Shown here: piece by piece, positions 27,184 through 35,160 of the stretch | Numbering within the stretch: position 1 is the first letter of the stretch | How the letters are laid out: each line of letters begins with the position of its first letter | NCBI RefSeq assembly: GCF_030063195.1 | Contig: NZ_JASISS010000010.1 | Coordinates: forward strand, 42,629 to 106,628 | DNA length: 64,000 bases | Reading direction: 5' to 3' | Source: Cryobacterium sp. PH31-AA6 | GTDB lineage: Bacteria > Actinomycetota > Actinomycetes > Actinomycetales > Microbacteriaceae | The notes under the pieces: model-generated | Told to the model about the DNA's origin: nothing | The model's input: the letters and a program-made list of their open reading frames with translations, nothing else | Databases searched by the model: none | Translations under genes and position numbers: made by a program

Positions 27184-28374
27184 ATGGCAATCACGCCCAC
27201 TCGCGAAGACAAGTTCTCCTTTGGCCTTTGGACCATCGGTTACAACGGCGCCGACCCGTTCGGAGGGCCGACCCGTCCGCCGCTCGACGTCGTTGACGCC
27301 GTCGAGAACCTGGCCAAGCTGGGTGCCTACGGCCTCACCTTCCACGACGACGACCTGTTCGCCTTCGGCTCCACCGAGGCCGCCCGCCAGTCGCAGATCG
27401 ACCGGGTCAAGCAGGCCTGTGCCGACACCGGCCTGATCATTCCGATGATCACCACCAACCTGTTCAGCGCACCGGTCTTCAAGGACGGCGGCTTCACCTC
27501 GAACGACCGCAACGTGCGCCGCTTCGCGCTCCGCAAGGTGCTGCGCAACATCGACCTCGCCGCCGAGCTCGGCGCGAAGACGTTCGTGATGTGGGGCGGC
27601 CGCGAGGGCGCCGAGTACGACTCGGCCAAGGACATCCGTTCGGCCCTCGAGCGCTACCGCGAGGCCGTCAACCTGCTCGGCGACTACGTCACCGACAAGG
27701 GCTACGACATCCGTTTCGCGATCGAGCCCAAGCCCAACGAACCGCGCGGCGACATCCTGCTGCCGACCGTCGGCCACGCCATGGCGTTCATCACCACCCT
27801 GGAGCGCCCCGAACTCGTCGGCGTCAACCCCGAGGTCGGCCACGAGCAGATGGCCGGGCTCAACTTCGCCGCCGGCATCGCCCAGGCGCTCTACCAGGGC
27901 AAGCTGTTCCACATCGACCTGAACGGCCAGCGCGGCATCAAGTACGACCAGGACCTGGTCTTCGGTCACGGCGACCTGCACAACGCGTTCGCCCTCGTCG
28001 ACCTGCTGGAAAACGGTGGCCCGAACGGCGGTCAGGCCTACGACGGCCCCCGCCACTTCGACTACAAGCCGAGCCGCACCGAGGACATCACGGGCGTCTG
28101 GGATTCGGCCGCCGCCAACATCCAGACCTACCTGCTGCTCAAGGAGCGCGCCAAGGCCTTCCGCGCCGACCCCGAGGTGCAGCAGATGCTCTCCGCGTCG
28201 ATGGTGCCCGAGCTCGCCATGCCGACCCTCGCCGCCGGCGAGAGCTACGACGACCTGCTCGCCGACCGCGCCTCCTACGAGGACTTCAACACGGACGCCT
28301 ACTTCGGCGGCAAGGGCTTCGGCTTCGTGCGGCTGCAGCAGCTGGCCCTCGAGCACCTGCTCGGCGCCCGCTAA
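27184..28374 (+). CDS. xylA: Xylose isomerase (class I)
   Basis: Converts D-xylose to D-xylulose using two divalent metals. The 396-residue length and N terminus ([17 protein letters not shown]) match the compact class I, actinobacterial enzymes. The catalytic His/Asp pair is in TFHDDDLF, metal ligands in [25 protein letters not shown] and the later HIDLNGQ and [10 protein letters not shown] ribosome binding site (AAGGATCACC) is close to the ATG. Divergent from chvE and followed 177 bp later by xylB, with an inverted repeat between. Confidence 0.98.
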   Translation: MAITPTREDKFSFGLWTIGYNGADPFGGPTRPPLDVVDAVENLAKLGAYGLTFHDDDLFAFGSTEAARQSQIDRVKQACADTGLIIPMITTNLFSAPVFKDGGFTSNDRNVRRFALRKVLRNIDLAAELGAKTFVMWGGREGAEYDSAKDIRSALERYREAVNLLGDYVTDKGYDIRFAIEPKPNEPRGDILLPTVGHAMAFITTLERPELVGVNPEVGHEQMAGLNFAAGIAQALYQGKLFHIDLNGQRGIKYDQDLVFGHGDLHNAFALVDLLENGGPNGGQAYDGPRHFDYKPSRTEDITGVWDSAAANIQTYLLLKERAKAFRADPEVQQMLSASMVPELAMPTLAAGESYDDLLADRASYEDFNTDAYFGGKGFGFVRLQQLALEHLLGAR

Positions 28375-28414
28375 CCGGCATCCGACGCGCCTCTTCATAT
28401 CCCCACCTCCCCGC

Positions 28415-28506
28415 GCATAACTCCTGCAAATTCGCCGGACACACGGAGCCGCCCCCGGAAATCCGGGGCGACCGGCCGGTTCCGGCAGAAATTGCAGGAG
28501 TTATGC
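28415..28506. repeat. Intergenic inverted repeat, copy 3 (GCATAACTCCTGC family)
   Basis: Arms GCATAACTCCTGCAA and TTGCAGGAGTTATGC flank an interior with CCCCGGA-AA-TCCGGGG, which itself folds. The interior shares CCCGGAAATCCG with copy 1, so the elements are related beyond the arms. It occupies most of the xylA-xylB gap and may influence how much xylA transcript reaches xylB. Confidence 0.87.
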
Positions 28507-28551
28507 ACAGAGAACCACCACGACACCACCCCTTGAGCGGAGAATTTGGCC

Positions 28552-30036
28552 ATGACATTGGTTGCCGGAGTCGACTCGTCGACCCAGAGTTGCAAGGTCG
28601 TTATCCGGGATGCCGACACCGGCGCCCTCGTCCGTAGCGGGCGGGCGACGCATCCGGACGGCACCGAGGTCAACCCGGAGCTGTGGTGGGAGGCCCTGCA
28701 CACCGCCGTGGCCGATGCCGGCGGACTCGCGGATGTCTCCGCCATCTCGATCGCGGCCCAGCAGCACGGCATGGTCGTGCTCGATGCCGACGGCAAGGTC
28801 ATTCGCCCGGCCCTGCTCTGGAACGACACCCGCAGCGCCCCCGCAGCCGCCGACCTCGTCTCCGAGGTGGGCGCCGCCGAATACGCGCGGCGCACCGGCG
28901 TCGTGCCCGTCGCCTCTTTCACCGCCACCAAACTGCGCTGGCTGCGAGATGCCGAACCCGCCAACGCGGCGCGCGTCGCCGCCGTCGCGCTCCCCCACGA
29001 CTGGCTGACCTGGCGGCTGCTCGGCTACGGCCCGGCCGGCCAAAGCCCCCTCGGCCCCGATCTGGCGGCCCTGACCACCGACCGCTCCGACGCGAGTGGA
29101 ACCGGCTACTGGTCCCCGCTCACCGGCGACTACGACCTCGAACTCTTCGAACGGGCACTCGGCCACGCCGCGGTCCTCCCCCGCGTGCTCGGCCCCGGCG
29201 AAACCTCCGGCACCACCGTCGCCCTCCCCGCGGCGCCCGCCGCAGCAACGCCGGCAGCCGAGACCTCCGGCACCACCGCTCGGGGCAGCGCCGAGATCCC
29301 AGCCGGGATCGTCGTCGGCGTCGGTGCGGGCGACAACGCGGGCGCAGCGCTCGGGCTCGGCGCGGGCGACGGCGACGTGATCGTCTCGATCGGCACCAGC
29401 GGCACGGTCTTCGCCGTGACCGACCAGCCGGCCTCGGACGCCAGCGGCACCGTCGCCGGTTTCGCCGACGCGAGCGGGCTCTACCTGCCGCTCGTCGCGA
29501 CCCTGAATGCGGCACGGGTGCTCGACACCGTGCGCGGGCTGCTCGGCGTCGACCACGACGAACTCGGGCGGCTCGCCCTCGAGGCCGAGCCGGGCGCCGA
29601 CGGACTCGTGCTGCAGCCGTACTTCGAGGGCGAGCGCACCCCGAACCTCCCGGATGCGACCGCGACCCTGTTCGGCCTGACCCTGGCGTCCACGACCCGA
29701 CAGAACCTCGCCCGGGCCGCGATCGAGGGGCTCCTCTGCGGCCTCGCCGATGGCCTCGACGCCGTGCGAACCCAGGGAGTGAACGTCGGCCGCATCCTCC
29801 TGATCGGGGGCGCCGCCCAGAACCCGGCGCTGCGCACGATCGCCGCTCAGCTCTTCGACAACCCGGTCGTCGTGCCCTCCCCAGGCGAGTATGTCGCGGA
29901 CGGCGCCGCCGTCCAGGCGGCCTGGACCCTCACCGGGCGCCGGCCGACCTGGCCGCTGTCCCTCGCCGCCCAGCCCGCGCCCGACTTCCACCCGGTGATC
30001 CGCAGCCAGTACGCCACGCACCGGGTCACCGCCTGA
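28552..30036 (+). CDS. xylB: Xylulokinase
   Basis: FGGY-family kinase that phosphorylates D-xylulose to xylulose-5-phosphate. 494 residues. Motifs are [14 protein letters not shown] (ATP/N-terminal), [17 protein letters not shown], and [11 protein letters not shown] in the C-terminal lobe. A short Ala/Thr/Pro-rich insert with a duplicated ETSGTT lies around residues 220-245, not expected in the family core and probably a surface loop. ATG 28552 preceded by GAGCGGAG is preferred over a TTG 6 bp upstream. Its product is the substrate of the phosphoketolase encoded at 4807-7272. Confidence 0.96.
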   Translation: MTLVAGVDSSTQSCKVVIRDADTGALVRSGRATHPDGTEVNPELWWEALHTAVADAGGLADVSAISIAAQQHGMVVLDADGKVIRPALLWNDTRSAPAAADLVSEVGAAEYARRTGVVPVASFTATKLRWLRDAEPANAARVAAVALPHDWLTWRLLGYGPAGQSPLGPDLAALTTDRSDASGTGYWSPLTGDYDLELFERALGHAAVLPRVLGPGETSGTTVALPAAPAAATPAAETSGTTARGSAEIPAGIVVGVGAGDNAGAALGLGAGDGDVIVSIGTSGTVFAVTDQPASDASGTVAGFADASGLYLPLVATLNAARVLDTVRGLLGVDHDELGRLALEAEPGADGLVLQPYFEGERTPNLPDATATLFGLTLASTTRQNLARAAIEGLLCGLADGLDAVRTQGVNVGRILLIGGAAQNPALRTIAAQLFDNPVVVPSPGEYVADGAAVQAAWTLTGRRPTWPLSLAAQPAPDFHPVIRSQYATHRVTA

Positions 30037-30099
30037 GCGGCCGGTGTCGTCCGGGCACAGGCCCCGGCTGCACTGCCTCATCCCGGCTAGGGTGAGCCC

Positions 30100-31422
30100 G
30101 TGACCGACTACGCCGACCTGCCCATCGACCCCGAATCCCACGCCTCCCTGGCCGCCGAGGACCTCGAGCTTTGCCTCGTCGACCAGTCCGACGCGGCCGC
30201 GGTGACGCGGTGGCTGCAGGCGGATGCCCGCGGTTTCCACGACTCAGAGCCCGGCGAGAAGCTACTCGCCGCCCAGACCCTCGCGGTGGCCGGCGACCGG
30301 ATCACCGCCGTGCTCGACCCCGCGGCCGCCGACCCTGCCACCCCGGTGGCGACGGTGCGCTGCTGGCCGATGGATCTCACCGTTCCCGGCGGCAGCCTCC
30401 CGGCGTGGGCGATCAGTTCGGTCACCGTGGCGCCCACCCACCGGCGCCGGGGCATCGCCCGCGGCCTGCTCACCGCCGAGCTGCGCACCGCGCACCGGCT
30501 CGGCCTGCCGCTGGCCATGCTCACGGTGTCCGAGGCCACCATCTACGCCCGCTACGGCTTCGGCCCCGCCGTGAACCAGGCCGGTTACACCATCGACACC
30601 GCCCGTGCCCGCTGGGCCCGGCCGGCCCCACAAGGGCGCCTGCACCTGGTTGCCCCCCAGACCCTCCTCACGGACGGCCCGCCCGTCTTCGCCCGGGCGA
30701 GGGCACGCGCCGGCGCGGCCGGGGAGGTCGACCGCCGGGACAGCTGGTGGCAGAACGCCCTCGATCTGATGCCGCCGGCACCCGGCGCGCCGGAGCACAC
30801 CCTCCGCGCGGTGCGCTTCGACGATGCCGGAGGCACCGCTCAGGGCTTCGCCCTCTACCGGATCATGCTCGGGCCGAACGCCTACCCCGCCCGGCTGGAA
30901 CTCGCCGACCTGGTCGCGGCGACAGACGACGCCTACGCGGCGCTCTGGCGTTTCCTGCTCGAGATGGACCTGGTCAGCGAGATCTCCGCCCCGCTGCGCA
31001 GCGTGGCCGAGCCCGTGCGCTGGCAGCTCGGAGACCCGCGCGCCCTGCGCAAGATCGACGAGCGTGACCACCTCTGGCTGCGCATCCTCGACCTTCCCGT
31101 CGTGCTCGGCCGACGCGTCTACTCCGCACCCGGCAGCTTTCACCTCACGGTGAGTGACGAACTCGGCTTCGCCGACGGCGAATTCCGGCTCACCGTGGAC
31201 GAGCACGGCCGGGGCGAAGCCCGGCCGGCGACCCGACCGGAGGCATCCGAGGTGCGGGTGTCACTGTCCGTGGCGGACCTGGCCAGCCTCTACCTCGGCG
31301 GCACCAGCGCGGTCACCCTGGCCAGGGCCGGTCGGCTCGTCGAAGGCAGCACGGATGCCGCCGCCCGCCTGGATACCGCCTTCCACACCGCGGTCCCGCC
31401 TCACCTGAGCACCTGGTTCTGA
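30100..31422 (+). CDS. Eis-like GNAT N-acetyltransferase
   Basis: A 440-residue tripartite acetyltransferase of the Eis/enhanced-intracellular-survival family: an N-terminal GNAT domain with acetyl-CoA loop VAPTHRRRGIARGLL (about residues 110-124) and TIYARYGFGPA, a second GNAT-like domain, and a C-terminal SCP2-like domain. The chain ends in a Phe carboxylate (TWF), which in characterised Eis acts in catalysis. Family members acetylate aminoglycosides and other amines at several positions, so it might contribute to drug tolerance, but the native substrate is unknown. GTG start at 30100; stands alone. Confidence 0.9.
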   Translation: MTDYADLPIDPESHASLAAEDLELCLVDQSDAAAVTRWLQADARGFHDSEPGEKLLAAQTLAVAGDRITAVLDPAAADPATPVATVRCWPMDLTVPGGSLPAWAISSVTVAPTHRRRGIARGLLTAELRTAHRLGLPLAMLTVSEATIYARYGFGPAVNQAGYTIDTARARWARPAPQGRLHLVAPQTLLTDGPPVFARARARAGAAGEVDRRDSWWQNALDLMPPAPGAPEHTLRAVRFDDAGGTAQGFALYRIMLGPNAYPARLELADLVAATDDAYAALWRFLLEMDLVSEISAPLRSVAEPVRWQLGDPRALRKIDERDHLWLRILDLPVVLGRRVYSAPGSFHLTVSDELGFADGEFRLTVDEHGRGEARPATRPEASEVRVSLSVADLASLYLGGTSAVTLARAGRLVEGSTDAAARLDTAFHTAVPPHLSTWF

Positions 31423-31550
31423 GTCGCTCCGGCGGCCCGGCCGGCCGGCGCGCCTCACAGCCCCCTCACAGCCGGGCCGTTCCTCCCGGCTAAGCGCACC
31501 CCGTAACCTTGAATCGAAGAGTCAGACCAGACGAAACGGTGCACAGCCAG

Positions 31551-32429
31551 ATGAACAGCAACGCCTATGGCAAGTCAGTCCCCCCGAAAAAGGACCGCCG
31601 CGAGCAGGCGCGCGAAAGCGCCCGGCTGATGCGCGAGGAGCAGCAGAAGCGCTCCAAGCGCAAGCGCCTCGCCCTGCGCGGTGGGATCGGAGTCGGACTG
31701 CTCGCCGTTGCGGCGATCGTCGCCCTGGTCATCGTGAACAGTGTCGGACCGGCCGCGCCCGGCCCGGCAAACATGGCCAGTGACGGCATCCTGCTCACCG
31801 GTAACGGAACGGCGGTCTCGGCGACCCCGACGAAGGCCCTCCCGGCCGACGCCAAGCCGGTCGCAACCGACCGCACCGCCCTCACCGACACGGCGAACAT
31901 CGAGATCTACGCCGACTACCTGTGCCCCTACTGCGGCCAGTTCGAGACCACCAACGGCGAGCAGATCGCGACCTGGGTCAAGGCCGGCAACGCCACGCTC
32001 GAGTTCCACCCGATCTCGATCCTCGATTCCGCCTCCGCGGGCAGCAAGTACCCGACCCGCGCCGCCAACGCCGCCGTCTGCGTGGCGAACTACCAGCCCG
32101 ACGACTTCCTCGCCGTGAACACGGCCCTCTTCTCGGCCCAGCCCAAGGAGAACACGACCGGGCTCACCGACGACGACCTGGTCAACCTCGTCACGTCCGC
32201 CGGCGTCACGAACAAGGAGGTGGCATCCTGCATCACCGATGGTTCCTTCACGAGCTGGGTGAGCACCGCCACCAAGCGCGCCCTCGCCGGCCCGCTCCCG
32301 GGCGCCGACATCGAGAAGATCAAGGGCACGCCCACCGTGCTCGTCGACGGCGTCACCTACACCGGCGCCCTCGACAACCCGACCACCTTCTCTGACTTCG
32401 TCACCGCGCAGGTCACCGCCGCGAAGTAG
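31551..32429 (+). CDS. Membrane-anchored DsbA-like thioredoxin-fold protein
   Basis: A 292-residue protein with a charged cytoplasmic N tail (KKDRREQARESARLMREE), one TM helix (about residues 50-72), then an extracytoplasmic thioredoxin-fold domain with active site Cys125-Pro-Tyr-Cys128 in ADYLCPYCGQFE and a cis-Pro segment KGTPTVLVDG. This is the usual actinobacterial DsbA/MrsB-like oxidoreductase layout, for disulfide formation or repair of exported proteins. ATG 31551 is preferred over an upstream in-frame ATG at 31509 because it begins the conserved charged tail. The next gene follows by 6 bp. Confidence 0.92.
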   Translation: MNSNAYGKSVPPKKDRREQARESARLMREEQQKRSKRKRLALRGGIGVGLLAVAAIVALVIVNSVGPAAPGPANMASDGILLTGNGTAVSATPTKALPADAKPVATDRTALTDTANIEIYADYLCPYCGQFETTNGEQIATWVKAGNATLEFHPISILDSASAGSKYPTRAANAAVCVANYQPDDFLAVNTALFSAQPKENTTGLTDDDLVNLVTSAGVTNKEVASCITDGSFTSWVSTATKRALAGPLPGADIEKIKGTPTVLVDGVTYTGALDNPTTFSDFVTAQVTAAK

Positions 32430-32435
32430 CGCCTC

Positions 32436-32762
32436 GTGCAGGTGTTCGGTCAGACCGTCGACGAGGAGACCCGCTGCGTGCATTACCGCACGCCGGCGGA
32501 CATCGTCGCGATCAAGTTCGCCTGCTGTGGCCGGTTCTACCCCTGCTTCCAGTGCCACACGGCCGGGGAGAACCACCCGGCCCGGCAGTGGCCCGCCGCG
32601 GAGTGGTCGGAGCCGGCCATCCTCTGCGGTGCCTGCCGGGTTTTGCTGAGCATCACCGAGTACCGGCGGGTCACCCGGTGCCCGCACTGCCTGGCGGCGT
32701 TCAATGACGGATGCCGCGCGCACGCGCACCTGTATTTCGAGGTCCCGGCGCCCACCGCCTGA
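32436..32762 (+). CDS. CHY zinc-finger protein
   Basis: A 108-residue Cys/His-rich protein. The motif begins with RCVHYRTPADIVAIKFACCGRFYPCFQCH, the CHY signature, then ILCGACR and RCPHC; these make several zinc sites. Bacterial stand-alone CHY proteins are of unknown function, possibly zinc handling or protein quality control. Starts with GTG 6 bp after the DsbA-like gene, so probably co-transcribed. Confidence 0.88.
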   Translation: MQVFGQTVDEETRCVHYRTPADIVAIKFACCGRFYPCFQCHTAGENHPARQWPAAEWSEPAILCGACRVLLSITEYRRVTRCPHCLAAFNDGCRAHAHLYFEVPAPTA

Positions 32763-32831
32763 CCCCGGCCGGGCGACAGCAAGGCGTCGGTGAGCAGGCC
32801 GCGACCTTCGGGCGACCCAGGAAGACTCGTC

Positions 32832-33149
32832 TTATGAACGCTGCTTGTCAGTGGCCCTGGAGTTGGCATGGTGGGCCTTCATCATCGGGCCCATCTTCGT
32901 CATGTCAGTCATGTCAGTCATGTCGGCCATGTCAGTCATGTCGGCCATGTCCGTCATGTCGTTCTTCATCTGCTCGTGCATCTTTGCCATACCGGGGATC
33001 CCGGCGTGGTCCTGCATTTCCTGCGTTTCCGCGACGACCGTCGAGCCCTCGTCCTCGACCGAACTTTGGGCCGCATAGGCTGGGGCGACCGAGCCGAGCA
33101 CGAGCAGTCCGGTGGCCGCGAGAGAAGAAATCAAGATTCGTGAGCGCAT
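32832..33149 (-). CDS. Secreted Met/Asp-repeat protein, putative metal binder
   Basis: A 105-residue protein. A signal peptide with basic n-region and hydrophobic core ends at AYA (residue 26). The mature part is acidic and Met-rich: HAGIPGMAKMHEQMKNDM followed by a run of DMT/DMA units (about residues 68-88), ending TKMGPMMKAHHA. The repeat is encoded by 9-bp related units near 32898-32965. Evenly spaced Met with His is typical of Cu(I)-binding exported proteins, and the gene borders the copper island, so copper sequestration is a reasonable inference. ATG 33149 is preceded by GGAGG at good spacing. No CsoR box is visible upstream. Confidence 0.75.
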   Translation of the reverse strand: MRSRILISSLAATGLLVLGSVAPAYAAQSSVEDEGSTVVAETQEMQDHAGIPGMAKMHEQMKNDMTDMADMTDMADMTDMTDMTKMGPMMKAHHANSRATDKQRS

Positions 33150-33389
33150 GAGCGCCTCCATTTCAGGTTTGTTGTAACCACTACTCACCGTATGAGCTGA
33201 GGTTCGACAGGGACATCGACTTGGGACGATGCACAGGAAAACTTGAGTGAATGTAGTGACGAGCGGCACGTCCTGTGACGGTGTTTTCCACCAGGCACTG
33301 ACCGCTCACAGAAGTGGACGGATGCAACGTGCCGGCCCGAAGGGATAGGGAACATCAACAAAGCCCTGATTGATCTCGAAGCACGGCCC

Positions 33390-34988
33390 ATGCGGCCCCA
33401 GACGGGGCTCCCGGCCGGACGGGATGTGCACCGACGAGCAGACGACGGGTCCGTCAATGCGGCGGGGGCCACCGCCCTGCCGACGTGGGCCGCCGTGCTG
33501 CTCGCGGCGGGTGCCGGCGCGATTCTCGACGCCGGCTTCCCGGACCGCGGCTGGTGGATTCTCGCCCCTATCGGGGTGATCCTCATGCTCCTGGCGCTGC
33601 TTGGTCGTGGCCCGTGGTCGGGGCTGCTGGTCGGCATGGTCGCCGGCCTGTCTTTCTGGCTGATTCACATCAGCTGGCTCACCCTCTACCTCGGACCGGT
33701 TCCCTGGCTGGCCCTGGCCGTCCTGCAGGCCATCTTCTTCGGGGCTGGCCTCGCACTGATCGCTCTCGTGTTGCGGGCAGGACCACGGATCTGGCCCAGC
33801 GCGCCTGGGCGTCTCGGAGTTGTCCCGGTTGTCGTGGCCGGGCTCTGGACGGCACGAGAAGCCCTCGCGGCGGTCTGGCCCTACGGCGGATTCGCATGGG
33901 GGCGGGTGGCCCTTTCCCAGTCGGAAAGCCCCTTCGGCCCCCTCATCGCCTGGGTCGGCATGTCCGGTCTGAGCTTCATCCTGGTCTGGCTTAGTGCCCT
34001 CATCGTGCAGTTGCTCCGGGAGTACCGGCTCGGGCGCCTCCTCCGCACGGGCATCGCCATCGGTGCAATCGCACTGTTGCTGGCGATCCCGGCCTGGCCC
34101 ACCATTCAGACGGGCACCACTCGGCTCGCGGCCGTTCAGGGCGCCTCAGATGCCGGTCTCTTCGCACGCTTTGCGCCCGGCCAGATCTTGTCCGACCACG
34201 CCTCCGCGACCCTGCCGCTCGTCGGCGAGAAGGTCGATTTCGTGGTCTGGCCCGAAAACAGCAGCGACATCGACCCAACCCGGTCCGCGGATGCCGCCAA
34301 CGTCAGCGACCACATCAGTCGAGAAATGAACGCACCTCTTGTCACCGGCACAATCATGGAACGCGACGGCAAGTTCTACAACTCCTCCCTACTGTGGAAG
34401 TCAGGCCAGGGCGCCGTCGCCCTCTACGACAAGGTGCACCCGGTGCCCTTCGCCGAATACATGCCGGACCGGTCTTTCTGGCGCCCTTTCGCACCGGAAC
34501 TCGTCGACCTCGTCTGGCGTGACTACGAGATCGGCACACGCGGCAACGTCTTTGACATTAATGGCATCCTTGCCGGGATAGCGATCTGCTTCGACATCGC
34601 CGACGACCAACTCGTCCGGGAAATGATCGACGGCAAGGCACAGATAATTCTTGCCCAGACGAACAATGCCGACTTCGGACGCACCGACGAAAGCGTGCAG
34701 CAGCTCGCCATCGCCCGACTCCGCGCCATCGAGGCCGGTCGCACGGTCGTCAATATCTCGACCGTCGGCTCGAGCGCGATCATCACGCCCGATGGTAAGA
34801 CCCTCGACAGCCTCCCCACCTGGGAACCGGGCGCAATGGTGCAGACGGTACCGCTGAGCGACACCGTCACCCCGGCCATGCGGGTCGGCCGCGGCATCGA
34901 ATGGCTCGTGTCCGGCCTCGGCCTCTCGGGTCTGGCGCTGTGCCTTCTCGGCTCTTTCCGGCGCCGATCGACAACCGTTCCCCGCTGA
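33390..34988 (+). CDS. lnt: Apolipoprotein N-acyltransferase
   Basis: A polytopic nitrilase-fold enzyme that N-acylates the lipid-modified Cys of lipoproteins. 532 residues by the longest start; GTG at 33426 is an alternative. Several TM helices precede the nitrilase domain, whose catalytic triad is readable as Glu289 (WPENSSD), Lys348 (YDKVHPVPFAEYMP) and Cys400 (AICFDI); spacing fits the family. A late TXEXGRXVVN region (EAGRTVVNIS) is present. It opens the plus-strand half of the copper island, 172 bp before the CPD-type ATPase. A dedicated copy with copper genes suggests a role in maturing an island-encoded lipoprotein. Confidence 0.93.
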   Translation: MRPQTGLPAGRDVHRRADDGSVNAAGATALPTWAAVLLAAGAGAILDAGFPDRGWWILAPIGVILMLLALLGRGPWSGLLVGMVAGLSFWLIHISWLTLYLGPVPWLALAVLQAIFFGAGLALIALVLRAGPRIWPSAPGRLGVVPVVVAGLWTAREALAAVWPYGGFAWGRVALSQSESPFGPLIAWVGMSGLSFILVWLSALIVQLLREYRLGRLLRTGIAIGAIALLLAIPAWPTIQTGTTRLAAVQGASDAGLFARFAPGQILSDHASATLPLVGEKVDFVVWPENSSDIDPTRSADAANVSDHISREMNAPLVTGTIMERDGKFYNSSLLWKSGQGAVALYDKVHPVPFAEYMPDRSFWRPFAPELVDLVWRDYEIGTRGNVFDINGILAGIAICFDIADDQLVREMIDGKAQIILAQTNNADFGRTDESVQQLAIARLRAIEAGRTVVNISTVGSSAIITPDGKTLDSLPTWEPGAMVQTVPLSDTVTPAMRVGRGIEWLVSGLGLSGLALCLLGSFRRRSTTVPR

Positions 34989-35078
34989 CTACAGCCCGAC
35001 AGGTCCATCGGGGTGGGCCACGCCAGAGCCTGACCGATACCCCCGGGAACAATTCACGCCCCCCTGCGGTTGCAAATG

Positions 35079-35095
35079 ATACCCCCCTGGGGTAT
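35079..35095. promoter_or_regulatory. CsoR operator upstream of the CPD-type ATPase
   Basis: ATACCCCCCTGGGGTAT, a 17-bp CsoR box with perfect 7-bp arms, 66 bp before the ATPase ATG. TACAAT at 35095-35100 overlaps its right edge and would serve as -10 element, so apo-CsoR binding should block transcription and Cu(I) should relieve it. Confidence 0.87.
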
Positions 35096-35160
35096 ACAAT
35101 TGATTTTGTCGCACAGCGTTGCCTCACGGCAAAGTTCGATTTCTGAAGGGAAAGTTTCGC

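Noticed and set aside
28501..30240. 579-codon minus-strand frame opposite xylB
   Set aside because: Antisense of xylulokinase; no independent support.
32711..33151. Plus-strand frame rich in Cys/Pro/Ser opposite the Met/Asp protein
   Set aside because: Its repeats are the reverse reading of the DMT/DMA units; the minus frame has signal peptide and ribosome binding site.
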